Origin: Alphaproteobacteria bacterium
Lineage (GTDB): Bacteria > Myxococcota_A > UBA796 > GCA-2862545
NCBI GenBank assembly: GCA_020632885.1
Contig: JACKEQ010000014.1
Coordinates: 83,620 to 147,619, forward strand
Length of the DNA stretch: 64,000 bases
Direction: 5' to 3'
A program made the translations under genes and the position numbers. The stretch's first letter is position 1, and the number at the start of each line of letters is the position of its first letter. The notes under the pieces are model-generated. The model did not search any database, had not been told where the DNA came from, and saw nothing but the letters and a program-made list of their open reading frames with translations. This document shows, piece by piece, positions 15,406 through 24,216 of this stretch.

Positions 15406-17414
15406 ACCCGCTGCTCGAAGACTGGACCGGACCCCTGGGCGGTGTGCCGCCCCTCGCGAACGTCGACATCGCCTGGTTCGAGCCGGCGATGAAGGCCGCG
15501 ATGCAGGAGAAGCGCAAGGAGGCCCAGGCCGTGCGCGACTGCCCGGACGCCCCCACCTTCGCGAACACCCTGGAGGCCCTGGAGCGCATCGGGCGGCGGC
15601 TGTCGCGCGTGCGCGTCGTCTACGACCTCTGGGACCACAACTTCGCGACACCCGAGCTCTCCCCCATCCGGCAGGCGCTCGAGCCCCTGCTGTCCAAGCT
15701 CCACGACGACATCTACCAGGACGGCACCCTCTACGCGCGCGTGCAGGCCGTGGCGGAGCAGCCCCTCGACGAGGAGCAGCGCCGGCTGGTCGCGTACCAC
15801 CTCCGCAACTTCGAGCGTGCAGGCGCACATCTGGACGCCGCGGGTCGCGAGCGCATCGCCGCCATCAACCAGCGCCTCTCGGTGCTCTACACCACCTTCA
15901 GCGACAACCTGCTGGCGGACGAGGACGGGTACGTCACGTGGCTCGAGGCCCACCAGCTCGGGGGGCTCTCGGACGCCTTCCTCGATGCCGCGAAAGAGGC
16001 CGCGCAGACGCGCGGGAAGCCCGATCTGTGGGCCATCCCGAACACGCGCTCCTCGGTCGAGCCCTTCCTGCAGATGAGCACCGAGCGCGACCTCCGCGAG
16101 GCGGTGTGGCGCACGTTCTACAGCCGCGGCGACCACTACGACGCCCACGACACCAAGCCCCTCATCGTGGAGATCCAGGCCCTGCGCATCGAGCGGGCCG
16201 GCCTGCTCGGCTACCCCACCCACGCCCACCTCCGCATCGCCCCCGCCATGGCGAAGGAACCGGAGCGCGCGCGGGCCCTGCTGGAGGACGTCTGGAAGGC
16301 CGCCAAGCGCAAGTTCGCGAGCGAGCTCGAGGCGCTCCAGGCCCTGGCGGACGCCGACGGCATCACCATCGACCGCTGGGACGTCCGGTACTACGCGGAG
16401 ATCGACCGCAAGGCCAACCACGACTTCGACCCCAGCGCGCTGGCCGCGCACTTCCAGCTCTCCAAGCTCGTGGAGGCCATGTTCTGGGCGGCCACCCGGA
16501 TGTTCGGGTGGACCTTCACCCCCATCGACGTGCCCGTCCCCCACCCCGACTTCCGCGTCTGGCGCGTCGATCAGGCGGACGGCAGCCCGAAGGGCCTGTT
16601 CTACTTCGACCCCTTCGCGCGCCAGGGCAAGCGGTCCGGCGCGTGGATGACGGCGTACCGCGTGCAGGACGGGCTCGGTGGCGCCCTGCCCATCGTGAGC
16701 AACAACTGCAACTTCCTGAAGGCGCCCGGCGGCGTGCCCACCACGCTGTCCCTCGACGAAGCGGAGACGCTGTTCCACGAGTTCGGGCACGCGATGCACG
16801 GGCTCGCTTCGGACGTCCGCTACAAGAGCATCGCCGGGACCTCCGTGCCCCGCGACTTCGTGGAGTTCCCGAGCCAGCTCAACGAGCACTGGCTGTTCAC
16901 CCCCGAGCTGCTCGAGCGTTTCGCGCTGCACCGGGTCACCGGAGCCCCGCCTGACCGCGCGCTCATCGACCGTCTCGAGACCGCCGCGAACGCCGACAGC
17001 GGCTTCATGACGCTCGAGTTCCTCGCGAGCGCCGTCATCGACCTCGAGATGCACCTCCGCGACGAGCCCGTGGACCCCGCGGCCTTCGAGGACGAGATCC
17101 TCGATGCCTGGGGCCTGCCGCGCGAGGTGGTCATGCGCCACCGCACGCCGCAGTTCAGCCACGTCTTCTCGGGAGAGGCGTACTCCGCGGGCTACTACAG
17201 CTACCTCTGGGCCGACATGCTGGTCGCCGACGCCGCCGAGCACTTCCACGAGCACGGCTTCTACGACCGCGAGCAGGCCGGTCGGCTGATGGACCTGCTG
17301 CTCTCCCGCGGCGACAGCGTGGACCCCGCGGAGGCCTACCGGACCTTCCGGGGCCGTGACCCCAACGTGGACGCCCTGCTGCGCGACCGCGGCTTCGACG
17401 TCCTGCCGGGCTGA
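15402..17414 (+). CDS. dcp: M3-family peptidyl-dipeptidase Dcp
   Basis: The protein has 670 residues, close to the usual length of Dcp. LFHEFGHAMHGL (about residue 456) is the H-E-F-G-H zinc motif with the downstream Glu of the M3 family, and HVFSGEAYSAGYYSYLWADM is the conserved C-terminal substrate-binding Tyr segment. No signal peptide is visible, consistent with a cytoplasmic peptidase that trims dipeptides from C-termini during peptide recycling. TTG at 15402 is preferred to GTG at 15396 because GGAGG lies five bases before TTG and the codon overlaps the previous stop as TTGA. The next gene starts on its TGA (TGATG). Confidence 0.93.
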   Translation: MNPLLEDWTGPLGGVPPLANVDIAWFEPAMKAAMQEKRKEAQAVRDCPDAPTFANTLEALERIGRRLSRVRVVYDLWDHNFATPELSPIRQALEPLLSKLHDDIYQDGTLYARVQAVAEQPLDEEQRRLVAYHLRNFERAGAHLDAAGRERIAAINQRLSVLYTTFSDNLLADEDGYVTWLEAHQLGGLSDAFLDAAKEAAQTRGKPDLWAIPNTRSSVEPFLQMSTERDLREAVWRTFYSRGDHYDAHDTKPLIVEIQALRIERAGLLGYPTHAHLRIAPAMAKEPERARALLEDVWKAAKRKFASELEALQALADADGITIDRWDVRYYAEIDRKANHDFDPSALAAHFQLSKLVEAMFWAATRMFGWTFTPIDVPVPHPDFRVWRVDQADGSPKGLFYFDPFARQGKRSGAWMTAYRVQDGLGGALPIVSNNCNFLKAPGGVPTTLSLDEAETLFHEFGHAMHGLASDVRYKSIAGTSVPRDFVEFPSQLNEHWLFTPELLERFALHRVTGAPPDRALIDRLETAANADSGFMTLEFLASAVIDLEMHLRDEPVDPAAFEDEILDAWGLPREVVMRHRTPQFSHVFSGEAYSAGYYSYLWADMLVADAAEHFHEHGFYDREQAGRLMDLLLSRGDSVDPAEAYRTFRGRDPNVDALLRDRGFDVLPG

Positions 17415-18742
17415 TGGCGGAGCGCGACCCGCACGCGTTCTTCGACGCCGACGGCACCCGTCGGCTGCGCGAGGGTCGCACCGCCTACCTCCGGGCCCGC
17501 CTGCAGACCTTCGGGATCAGCCTGGTGGGCGTGCTCCTGCTGGCCCTCACGGCCCCCGGCTGGATCCCGACCCTCCTCGGGCCCCGCGGTGCCCAGGAGG
17601 CCATCACGGGCGTGCTGTTCTGGGGCACGGGCCTCTCGTTCGCCCTGCACTTCCTCGCGAGCCAGAAGGTCTTCCGGCTGCACCTGACGGAGCGGATGAA
17701 GATCGGCATCGACCTCGTGACCCCGGCGAGCTTCTGGATCGCCACCCCCTCCGAGGGTGGCGTGTCCCTCGAGCGCCAGGTCGCCCGCCAGCCGCCCACC
17801 GTGGACGAGGACCCTGACTACCGAGTTTCCCGGGCGAACCCTGTTCGCCCGTTTGCCTCGGGGGTCTCGATCGACGAGAGCAGCGTGCTCGGCACCCTGG
17901 CCCCTCCGCCACCGGCCTTCCTCTCGTGGGACCAGGCCCGCCCGATGCGCATCGACGGTGATGCGCTCGTGCTGGGCGATACGCGGATGCCGTTCGGGCC
18001 CCAGGAACGCGCCCGCGTGGAGGCCCTGCTCGTCGACCTGCGGCGGGCGTCCGGCGAAGACATCCCGGAAGACCCCGAAGGCGACTTCGTGGCGGACCAC
18101 GGCGCCCTCGAGGCCACGCTGTTCGCCGGCGTGGACCCCCTGGGCACCGAGCGGCGCGAGCAGGCCCGGTCGCGGCGCGGGGCCCTCGCCATCGGCCTCA
18201 CGCTGCTGGGCATCGTCGCCATGCCCGTCGCCGCCTGGCTCACCCAGGCCTGGTCGCGCGACTATTCCGGTGCAGCCGCGTTCGCGGGGGCTCTGATCGC
18301 ACTGGTGTGCGCCCTGTTCCCCACGCTCTGGGCGTGGTCACCGCTGGTGGTCGTGGAGAACGGCGCGCTGCGGTTGCGGGCGACGCGGAGCTGGTGGCGC
18401 CTCCGGGCCGACCGCGCGGGCATCGCCATCGATCGGCTCTTCGGCGACGGTCGGCCACCGGTCGAACGGCTCCGGGACCCCCGGCCCAGCCGGTCTCTCC
18501 TGGAGGTCGACCTCCCCGCCGTGCCCGAGCTGATCCCCTGGGAGGACGTCGGGCCCATCCGCTGCGAGGGGAGCACGTTGTTCCTCGGTGAGGTGGCGCT
18601 GCCCTTCGCCCCCGAGGAGCGCGAGAGCCTGGTCGCCCACGCCCGCGAGCTCGAGGCGATCCGCCAGCGCACCGTGGCCTCCCAGGTCCACCGGCCGGAG
18701 GACCAGGCGCTCCTCGCGGGCATCCGGAGGCAGACGTCGTGA
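17414..18742 (+). CDS. Membrane protein with duplicated halves, carrying a palindromic repeat in frame
   Basis: The protein has 442 residues. Each half has two membrane helices followed by a soluble beta-rich unit: the first unit contains FLSWDQARPMRIDGDALVLG and MPFGPQERARV, the second LIPWEDVGPIRCEGSTLFLG and LPFAPEERESLV. The matching pattern (W-x-x-x-x-P-x-R-x-x-G, then P-F-x-P-x-E-R) shows internal duplication. Between helices and unit in the first half the 49-bp palindrome adds DYRVSRANPVRPFASG; the second half has no counterpart. The frame stays open through it. No known family is recognised. The ATG overlaps the dcp stop and its own stop overlaps the patatin start (GTGA). Confidence 0.75.
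   Translation: MAERDPHAFFDADGTRRLREGRTAYLRARLQTFGISLVGVLLLALTAPGWIPTLLGPRGAQEAITGVLFWGTGLSFALHFLASQKVFRLHLTERMKIGIDLVTPASFWIATPSEGGVSLERQVARQPPTVDEDPDYRVSRANPVRPFASGVSIDESSVLGTLAPPPPAFLSWDQARPMRIDGDALVLGDTRMPFGPQERARVEALLVDLRRASGEDIPEDPEGDFVADHGALEATLFAGVDPLGTERREQARSRRGALAIGLTLLGIVAMPVAAWLTQAWSRDYSGAAAFAGALIALVCALFPTLWAWSPLVVVENGALRLRATRSWWRLRADRAGIAIDRLFGDGRPPVERLRDPRPSRSLLEVDLPAVPELIPWEDVGPIRCEGSTLFLGEVALPFAPEERESLVAHARELEAIRQRTVASQVHRPEDQALLAGIRRQTS
17816..17864 (+). repeat. 49-bp palindromic repeat, copy 2
   Basis: Identical in all 49 bases to 9427-9475 and in the same orientation relative to the window. Here it lies within an actively open frame on the plus strand and is translated without a stop. 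Flanking bases differ between copies (cct before and tctcga after here; ttg and gcagg at copy 1), so the shared segment ends sharply. Confidence 0.85.
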
Positions 18743-19422
18743 AAGGGCCCGTCGACGTGGTGCTCTCCGGGGGTTTCCTCGCGTTCGCGGAGCAGGCGGG
18801 GTTCCTGAAGGCCCTGGAGGACCTGGAGATCCCGGTCGCCGCGGTGTGCGGGACCAGCTCGGGTGCGCTGGCCGGCTCGCTGTGGGCGGCGGGCATGCCG
18901 GCCCACGAGGTGTTCCGTCGGCTCACCGAGAAGAGCCCCCTGCGTCAGGTGCGCCCGTCCGCGCGGCCCTGGCGGGGGTTGCTCTCCATGCGGCCCGTCG
19001 TGCGCGAGCTCACCGCGGACCTGCCGCGCGCCTTCGACGACCTCGCGGTCCCGTTCGGAGCCGGGGTCATCGACGCCCTCTCCGTGCCCCACCTGCTCAC
19101 CAGCGGCCCGCTGCCCGAGGCCGTGGCCGCCTCGTGCGCGATCCCGGGGCTCTTCGGGCCCGTCTGGATCGGGGGCCAGCCCTGGGCCGACGGTGGCGTG
19201 GTGGACCGCACGGCGCTGCCCGCCTGGCGGCGCCTCCGGCCCGAGCGTCCCGTCGTCATGCACTGGGTGGAGAGCTCGGTGGGCATGGAACCCGACGCCG
19301 CCGAGCACCTCACGGTGGTCCGGAGCCCGGCGGCGGGTGCGGCCTTCTGGGACCTCGGCGACGTGCACGCGCGCTTCGCCCGCACGCGCGAGCAGACCCG
19401 ACGAGCCCTGGGCGCGACGTGA
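18739..19422 (+). CDS. Patatin-like phospholipase
   Basis: The protein has 227 residues. VDVVLSGGFLAFAEQAGFL gives the Gly-rich oxyanion loop (less canonical than G-G-G-x-R-G), VCGTSSGALAGSLWAAG contains the nucleophile elbow G-x-S-x-G, and WADGGVVDRTAL supplies the D-G-G catalytic Asp. It is shorter than many patatins but has the full catalytic dyad. Family members are Ser/Asp acyl hydrolases acting on membrane lipids. GTG at 18739 overlaps the stop of the upstream membrane protein as GTGA, so the two are co-translated; action on lipids near that membrane protein is possible. No signal peptide is seen. Confidence 0.88.
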   Translation: MKGPVDVVLSGGFLAFAEQAGFLKALEDLEIPVAAVCGTSSGALAGSLWAAGMPAHEVFRRLTEKSPLRQVRPSARPWRGLLSMRPVVRELTADLPRAFDDLAVPFGAGVIDALSVPHLLTSGPLPEAVAASCAIPGLFGPVWIGGQPWADGGVVDRTALPAWRRLRPERPVVMHWVESSVGMEPDAAEHLTVVRSPAAGAAFWDLGDVHARFARTREQTRRALGAT

Positions 19423-19488
19423 CAATGGGCCTGTGACCGTCCGCCGACGGCCATCCCCGCGTACACAGTGCCCACACTAGGAGGCGCC

Positions 19489-20028
19489 ATGCTCGTGCTG
19501 TTTCTCGCCTGTTCCCCGTCCCACCCTGCCGCCTGGGACGCTCTCGAAGACCGAGGCCACCGCGTGTGGTCCGCGGGTGGCTCGCGCACCTACGTGGTGC
19601 ACCAGGCCCCGGACGGCACCCGCGAGGTGTACGCCGGCGAGGCGCAGAAGGTCGGCCAGAGCCCACTGTGCCCGGACATCACCTCCTGCCCGGACGCTCC
19701 CCCGGAAGGGTCCCTGGTCCGTGTCACCGCGACCGAGGCCGTGTTCACGCACTTCGAGAAGCAGGTGTCGCACGGGAGCACGGAGTCCCGCCGCATCCGC
19801 CTCGAGATCCCCGGAGCCGAGTCGGTGTGGTCCCCCGCCACGATCGACGCAGCCATCGCGGCGACCGGAGCCAACCCGCTCACCGTCTCCCTGGACGTCG
19901 GGCGGTGCATGAGGCAAAAGCTCGACTTCGAGGTCGCCAAGGTGCTCGCGTGGAGGATGCAGGGCCGCGACGCCGATGGGCTGGCAGGAGAGCTGCTGGA
20001 GAGCACGGCCGTGGAGTGCACGCGCTGA
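19489..20028 (+). CDS. Hypothetical lipoprotein
   Basis: The protein has 179 residues starting MLVLFLACSPSHPAAW, a compact lipoprotein signal with Cys at residue 8. A Cys pair lies in the middle (PLCPDITSCPD) and two Cys near the end (GRCMRQK and VECTR). The first half has a beta-hairpin feel (RTYVVHQAPDGTREVYAG). No family recognised. AGGAGG lies about six bases before ATG 19489, one of the stronger ribosome sites of the window. It stands alone between the patatin and another lipoprotein gene, both on the same strand. Confidence 0.7.
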   Translation: MLVLFLACSPSHPAAWDALEDRGHRVWSAGGSRTYVVHQAPDGTREVYAGEAQKVGQSPLCPDITSCPDAPPEGSLVRVTATEAVFTHFEKQVSHGSTESRRIRLEIPGAESVWSPATIDAAIAATGANPLTVSLDVGRCMRQKLDFEVAKVLAWRMQGRDADGLAGELLESTAVECTR

Positions 20029-20148
20029 GAGGTCGATCGATGGAGCTCGCCCCTGCAAGCCCGGGGGCCCGGTGAGGTAACAAATGCGCTGTGACGCTGC
20101 GCCGCCCGGCAACCGAGGTGACCTGGAGGGCGAACCTGGAGGTTCTCT

Positions 20149-20607
20149 ATGCAACGCTCTCTCGTCTTCTCTGCACTCTTCGCCCTCGTCGCCTGCGGCC
20201 CCCGCTCCACCGGTCGGCAGGTCACCCCCGTCGCCCCCGCACCCGAGCTCGATCCCCTCGTGGGCTTCTTCGAGTGCACCGCCATCGGCATCGACGGGAG
20301 CGCCGACCTCCCGTGCCCGCTCGACGTGGACGACGGGGAGACCGCCCTCCACCTCTACGCGAGCCTCGAGCTGAACGCCGATCGGACGGGTGTGTTCACC
20401 ATGGAGATCTCGGCGGTCGAGTCCGGCCAGCCCGCGATCGAGCCGGTGTACAACGCCGCGGCGGTGAGGATCGAGCCCGGGGATGGCGACACCTACGACC
20501 TGATGGGTGGGACGACCGCCATCGGAACCTGTATCGCGGGGACCTACGACCACACCTGCATCCTGACCGATGGCACCGTCGAGATCGCCATCGACTTCAG
20601 CCGCTGA
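20149..20607 (+). CDS. Hypothetical lipoprotein
   Basis: The protein has 152 residues with a textbook lipoprotein signal, MQRSLVFSALFALVACGP, Cys at residue 16. A short spacer is followed by a compact beta-rich domain with four Cys (FFECTAIG, LPCPLD, GTCIAG, HTCILT), likely forming disulfides outside the cell. It ends in VEIAIDFSR, a beta strand. GGAGG lies seven bases before the ATG. The 120 bp upstream hold no gene; I see no clear promoter there. The gene is convergent with asparaginase with a two-base gap. Family not recognised. Confidence 0.72.
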   Translation: MQRSLVFSALFALVACGPRSTGRQVTPVAPAPELDPLVGFFECTAIGIDGSADLPCPLDVDDGETALHLYASLELNADRTGVFTMEISAVESGQPAIEPVYNAAAVRIEPGDGDTYDLMGGTTAIGTCIAGTYDHTCILTDGTVEIAIDFSR

Positions 20608-20609
20608 CG

Positions 20610-21611
20610 TCAGGCGGGGCTGATCTCCCCCGCGAGATCCAGCTCCATCTTCCGACGCACGACGTCCAGCGGCCGGTCGGCGGCCAGCAGGCAGTACAGC
20701 TTGGTGAGCGCGGCCTCCGGCGTCATGTCGTGACCCGAGATCACCCCGATGTCCTGCAGGGCGCGTCCGGTGCCGTAGAGGCCCTGCTGGACGCGCCCGC
20801 TGTGGCACTGCGAGCAGTTCACCACGACCACACCGCGGTCGATGGCCTCGGCGATGGCGCGGATCATGCCGGCGTCCTCGCTGGGGAACGTGCCCGTCCC
20901 GTAGGTCTCGAGGATCACGCCGTCCACGGGGGCCGCGAGCATGCGCCGCAGCAGGGGCTCCTGGATGCCGGGGTAGACGCGGATGGCGATGACCTCGGGC
21001 TCCTTCACCATGTCCACCGTGTGGAGCCCGTCTCCGGCGGGGCGGATCAGATCGCTGTCGATGTCGATGCCGACCCCGATGCGCGCGAGGGGCGGGAAGT
21101 TCCCCGACGCGAAGGCCACGAAGTCGCGGTTGTGGATCTTCTGGGCCCGGTTTCCGCGGAGCAGGCGCTGCCCGAAGTACAGCGTGACCTCCGGGATCGG
21201 CAGCGTGGCGAGCAGGATGGAGGTGACGAGGTGCTCGCGGCCGTCGGAGCGGACGTTGGCGAGGGAGAGCTGCGCACCCGTGAGCACCACGTGCTTCCCG
21301 AGGCCTGCGAGCAGGAACGACAGGGCGCTCGAGGTGTACGCCATGGTGTCGGTGCCGTGCAGGACCACGAATCCGTCGAACGCGTCGTACCGGGAGGCGA
21401 CCTCCTCGGCGATGCGCACCCAGTCGCGCGGACGCATGTTCGCGCTGTCGAGCAGGGGCTCGAGCCGATGGAGCTCCCACTCGGGCAGCGACGGTTGGCT
21501 GTCGATGGACGTCAGGAAACGCTCGACGAACCCGGCCGCCGGGACCCAGCCGCGCTCGGTGAGCGCCATGCCGATGGTGCCCCCGACGTGGAGGATGCAC
21601 ACACGGCTCAT
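20610..21611 (-). CDS. ansA: Type I L-asparaginase
   Basis: The protein has 333 residues. HVGGTIGM at 8-15 carries the first catalytic Thr (Thr12) and VVLHGTDTMAYT (82-93) the second Thr-Asp pair of the asparaginase family. No signal peptide is present, so it is the cytoplasmic AnsA type that converts asparagine to aspartate and ammonia. ILETYGTGTFPS is the expected C-terminal domain loop. The ATG at 21611 overlaps the stop of the upstream dehydrogenase as ATGA, so they form a two-gene unit. Length is usual for AnsA. Confidence 0.93.
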   Translation of the reverse strand: MSRVCILHVGGTIGMALTERGWVPAAGFVERFLTSIDSQPSLPEWELHRLEPLLDSANMRPRDWVRIAEEVASRYDAFDGFVVLHGTDTMAYTSSALSFLLAGLGKHVVLTGAQLSLANVRSDGREHLVTSILLATLPIPEVTLYFGQRLLRGNRAQKIHNRDFVAFASGNFPPLARIGVGIDIDSDLIRPAGDGLHTVDMVKEPEVIAIRVYPGIQEPLLRRMLAAPVDGVILETYGTGTFPSEDAGMIRAIAEAIDRGVVVVNCSQCHSGRVQQGLYGTGRALQDIGVISGHDMTPEAALTKLYCLLAADRPLDVVRRKMELDLAGEISPA

Positions 21612-22351
21612 CAGAAGCCCACGCGGCGCATCACGAAGCGCGGCAGGTTGCGGATGACGAGCATCACCCAGCCCCACATGAACGGCGCATAGACGACCGG
21701 CTTGTTCGCGTCGATGGCCGCGATCACCCGGTCGGCCACCTCGTCGGGCTCCCCGGCGAACGGCGGGGGCTTCAGCCCCTCGGTCATGCCGGTCTTCACG
21801 AACCCGGGCTTCACCGTGAGGGTGACGAGCCCCTGTGCGCGGTACTTGTGGTCGAGCGACTCGAGGTAGTGCGAGAGCCCCGCCTTGCTCGACCCGTAGA
21901 TGCCCACAGGCTTGCGCCCCCGGTCGCCGGCCACGCTCGAGAACACCACCAGCCGCCCGCCCCCGTCGTTGGCCATGAGGTAGCGCCGCGCCTTCTCGCA
22001 GAGCACGACGGTGTTCGCGTAGTTCACCGTCATCACCTGCCACGCGCGGTCCAGGTCCTCCTCGAGCGCGTCCTGTGTGCCGAACAGCCCCGCCGTGATC
22101 ACCACGCAGTCGATGCGGCCCATGCCCGTGTAGGCGGCCTCCAGCGCGGGTCCGAACGTGGAGACGTCCGCCAGATCGCACGTCGCATAGCCCGTTCGCG
22201 CTCCGGGACGGCGCGCGTCGAGGTCCGCTGCGCTCCGCTGGAGCTCGTCGGTGTCCCGTCCGAGCAGGAAGAGCCGATCGCCCCTCGCGATCATCTTGCG
22301 GGCGAGCGCCCGCCCCATGCCCTTCGTCGCCCCGATGATCACGGTCTGCAT
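21611..22351 (-). CDS. Short-chain dehydrogenase/reductase
   Basis: The protein has 246 residues. The cofactor loop is GATKGMG at 7-13, CDLADVS follows in the acidic position, VVFSSVAG holds the catalytic Ser and YGSSK the Tyr-x-x-x-Lys. The C-terminus has a hydrophobic stretch (YAPFMWGWVMLVIRNLPRF) that may contact the membrane. The overall look is similar to DprE2-type and other SDR enzymes acting on lipid-linked sugars, but no specific substrate can be named. GGAGG lies seven bases before ATG 22351. It is the first gene of the pair with ansA; the Ser/Thr kinase gene ends 49 bp upstream on the same strand. Confidence 0.85.
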   Translation of the reverse strand: MQTVIIGATKGMGRALARKMIARGDRLFLLGRDTDELQRSAADLDARRPGARTGYATCDLADVSTFGPALEAAYTGMGRIDCVVITAGLFGTQDALEEDLDRAWQVMTVNYANTVVLCEKARRYLMANDGGGRLVVFSSVAGDRGRKPVGIYGSSKAGLSHYLESLDHKYRAQGLVTLTVKPGFVKTGMTEGLKPPPFAGEPDEVADRVIAAIDANKPVVYAPFMWGWVMLVIRNLPRFVMRRVGF

Positions 22352-22400
22352 GCGCCAGCCTCCGGCCGGGCCCATAACCGTCGCCGCCAGACGGGGACGC

Positions 22401-24167
22401 TCAGCCGAACGAGAGGTGGGTGTCGCCGCTCCCGCCGGGGTCCGACGCACCGAGCAGGCGCCCCGAGGCCACCCTGGCGGCCAGCCCGTCCCCATCGGCC
22501 CAACGCGACGCCAGATCCGCGAGCTCCCCGGCACCCGGACGTGCCTCTGGCCTGGAGTCCAGGCAGCGCTCGACGGCTGCGCGCACCTCGTCCGGCACGC
22601 CGAGCTCCAGCCGCTCGGACTGACCGAGGTAGGCGCGCGGGAGCACGCCCGTCAGAGCCCGCACGACCGTCACCCCGACCGCGAACACGTCGCTCGCCGG
22701 CGTCGCCTCCCCGGTGCCCTCCCAGAGCTCCGGGCCCATGTAGGCGGGCGTCCCGACCATCGCGCCGGTCACCGTCAGCCGCTCCGAGACCGGCCGGCTG
22801 AGCTTGGCGATCCCGAAGTCCAGGAGCTTCAGACCGGGCCCCGAGGGCACCAGGACGAGGTTCGCGGGCTTCACGTCCCGGTGGACGACACCCTGGGCAT
22901 GGGCAGCGGCGAGCGCGTCACAGAGGCCCGCCAGGACATGCAGGACCACGGCGGGGTCGAGCACACCGAGCCGATCGAGCCACGTAGCGAGGGTCTGACC
23001 CTCCACGAGCTCCTGGACCTGGAACGGCAGCCCGTCTTCGGTGACGTCGACGTGCAGCATGCGGACGATCGCCGGATGCCGCACGCTCGCGGCCGTCTCG
23101 ACCTCCCGCAGGAACCGCACGAGGGCCATCGGCGACATCCCGCCCCCCCGGATGACCTTGATGGCCACGGGCTCCCCGGTGCGGCTGTCGACCCCCCGAT
23201 GCACGATGCCCATCCCGCCCTGCCCGATGGGGGTCCCGAGCTCGTAGCGGCCGGCCAGGACGGACCCGATGGTGATCGGAGGCGCCACGGGCTCGTGCTG
23301 GGCGAGCCGATCGAGCGCCGCCGAGAGCTCGCGCGACCGGTCGCGCACCTTCTCCTGGAGCTGCTCGTTGAGCGCCTCGACCTCCCGCGACCGCTGGACG
23401 AGCGACGCGACCTGCTCGTCCACCCGTGCCTGGAGGTTCTGGTTGAGCTCCTCCAGGGCCTGGCCCTGCGCGGCGATCGTGTCTCGGAAGAACAGGTTCT
23501 TCCGCCGGCTGTTGTGCAGGAACCAGGAGATGCACACGGCCGGCACGAGCACGGATGGACCCGTGGGCAGCGTGGCCGCCCGCGCCACCGAGTCGGGCTG
23601 CATGACCTCCAGCGCCCACAGGAAGCCCGCCGTACCCGCTGCGAACACCACCACAGCCTCGAGGGGCCGCATCGCCACCACGACGACGTTCACGAGGGCG
23701 TACGCGACGTAGGGCGCGACCGTCCCGTGGTTGAGCTGGTCGACCCCGGCGACCGCAGCGGCATGGAGCTGGTAGACGAGGGCCGCGAGGGGCCCCAGCC
23801 AACGACCCGGCTCACGAAGGAGGTACGCGAGGGCCAGCGGCACGAGGGCGACCAGACCGGTGACCGCGTGCACGGCGAGGAGCCCGCGGGTCCAGTCCTC
23901 GAGCCCCACCGGGATGGAGCCCTCGGTGAGGGTGCCCCGCATCAGGAAGAACACGTGGGCCGCGTTCATCAGGATCATCAGGGGCAGGATCCAGCGCAGG
24001 CGCCACTGGTTGAGCTCCCGCTCCTCGCGATCGAGCCGGTCGCGCTGGTCGTCGCTCAACACCACGCCCCGGAAGGCCTCGCGGAGCACCAGCACGGCCG
24101 TCAAGCCCCGGGCTTGACGGGCGTGCGCCAGTGTCGGCGAAAGCCGCCCATGATCACGGGGCGTCAT
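22401..24167 (-). CDS. Membrane Ser/Thr protein kinase (N-terminal polytopic domain, coiled coil, C-terminal kinase)
   Basis: Up to 588 residues. About six membrane helices occupy residues 50-210 (starting at RWILPLMILMNAAHVFFLM). A coiled coil follows (about 225-290, including EELNQNLQARVDEQV). The kinase domain begins at YELGTPIGQGGMGIVH, with VAIKV, VVHRDVKPANLV, LLDFGIAK and the activation end TPAYMGPEL, where A-P-E has become G-P-E. This is the reverse of the usual order, in which the kinase is N-terminal and cytoplasmic and a sensor follows the helix. The start is uncertain: ATG 24167 lies inside a 14-bp-arm palindrome with no ribosome site, and GTG 24065 is an alternative. The FHA/winged-helix gene directly upstream is a likely partner. 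Confidence 0.88.
   Translation of the reverse strand: MTPRDHGRLSPTLAHARQARGLTAVLVLREAFRGVVLSDDQRDRLDREERELNQWRLRWILPLMILMNAAHVFFLMRGTLTEGSIPVGLEDWTRGLLAVHAVTGLVALVPLALAYLLREPGRWLGPLAALVYQLHAAAVAGVDQLNHGTVAPYVAYALVNVVVVAMRPLEAVVVFAAGTAGFLWALEVMQPDSVARAATLPTGPSVLVPAVCISWFLHNSRRKNLFFRDTIAAQGQALEELNQNLQARVDEQVASLVQRSREVEALNEQLQEKVRDRSRELSAALDRLAQHEPVAPPITIGSVLAGRYELGTPIGQGGMGIVHRGVDSRTGEPVAIKVIRGGGMSPMALVRFLREVETAASVRHPAIVRMLHVDVTEDGLPFQVQELVEGQTLATWLDRLGVLDPAVVLHVLAGLCDALAAAHAQGVVHRDVKPANLVLVPSGPGLKLLDFGIAKLSRPVSERLTVTGAMVGTPAYMGPELWEGTGEATPASDVFAVGVTVVRALTGVLPRAYLGQSERLELGVPDEVRAAVERCLDSRPEARPGAGELADLASRWADGDGLAARVASGRLLGASDPGGSGDTHLSFG
24092..24126. repeat. Inverted repeat near the 5' end of the kinase gene
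   Basis: Two 17-base arms with one mismatch surround a single central base: the core is CCGTCAAGCCC, C, GGGCTTGACGG. If translation starts at 24167 it lies in coding sequence; if it starts at 24065 it is in the leader. Confidence 0.75.
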
Positions 24168-24184
24168 GGAATGACGCCCCGTGA
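24154..24184. repeat. Perfect inverted repeat in the FHA gene/kinase gene junction
   Basis: TCACGGGGCGTCAT and its exact complement ATGACGCCCCGTGA flank the loop GGA. It lies 32 bp after the stop of the FHA gene on the minus strand. It could be a terminator (no T run follows) or an operator. Like the repeat at 24092 it contains facing CGTCA/TGACG half-sites. Confidence 0.8.
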
Positions 24185-24216
24185 CTTGGGTGGACCGTAG
24201 GGCCCATCCAGGCTGG

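Noticed and set aside
15165..17255. A 696-codon minus-strand open frame opposite dcp
   Set aside because: The plus strand encodes a full M3 peptidase with HEFGH; the opposite frame is a composition artefact.
11066..22351. A DprE1/DprE2-like epimerase pair (FAD oxidase plus short-chain dehydrogenase)
   Set aside because: The genes are about 8 kb apart in different operons, the oxidase has a large extra module, and both families are broad.
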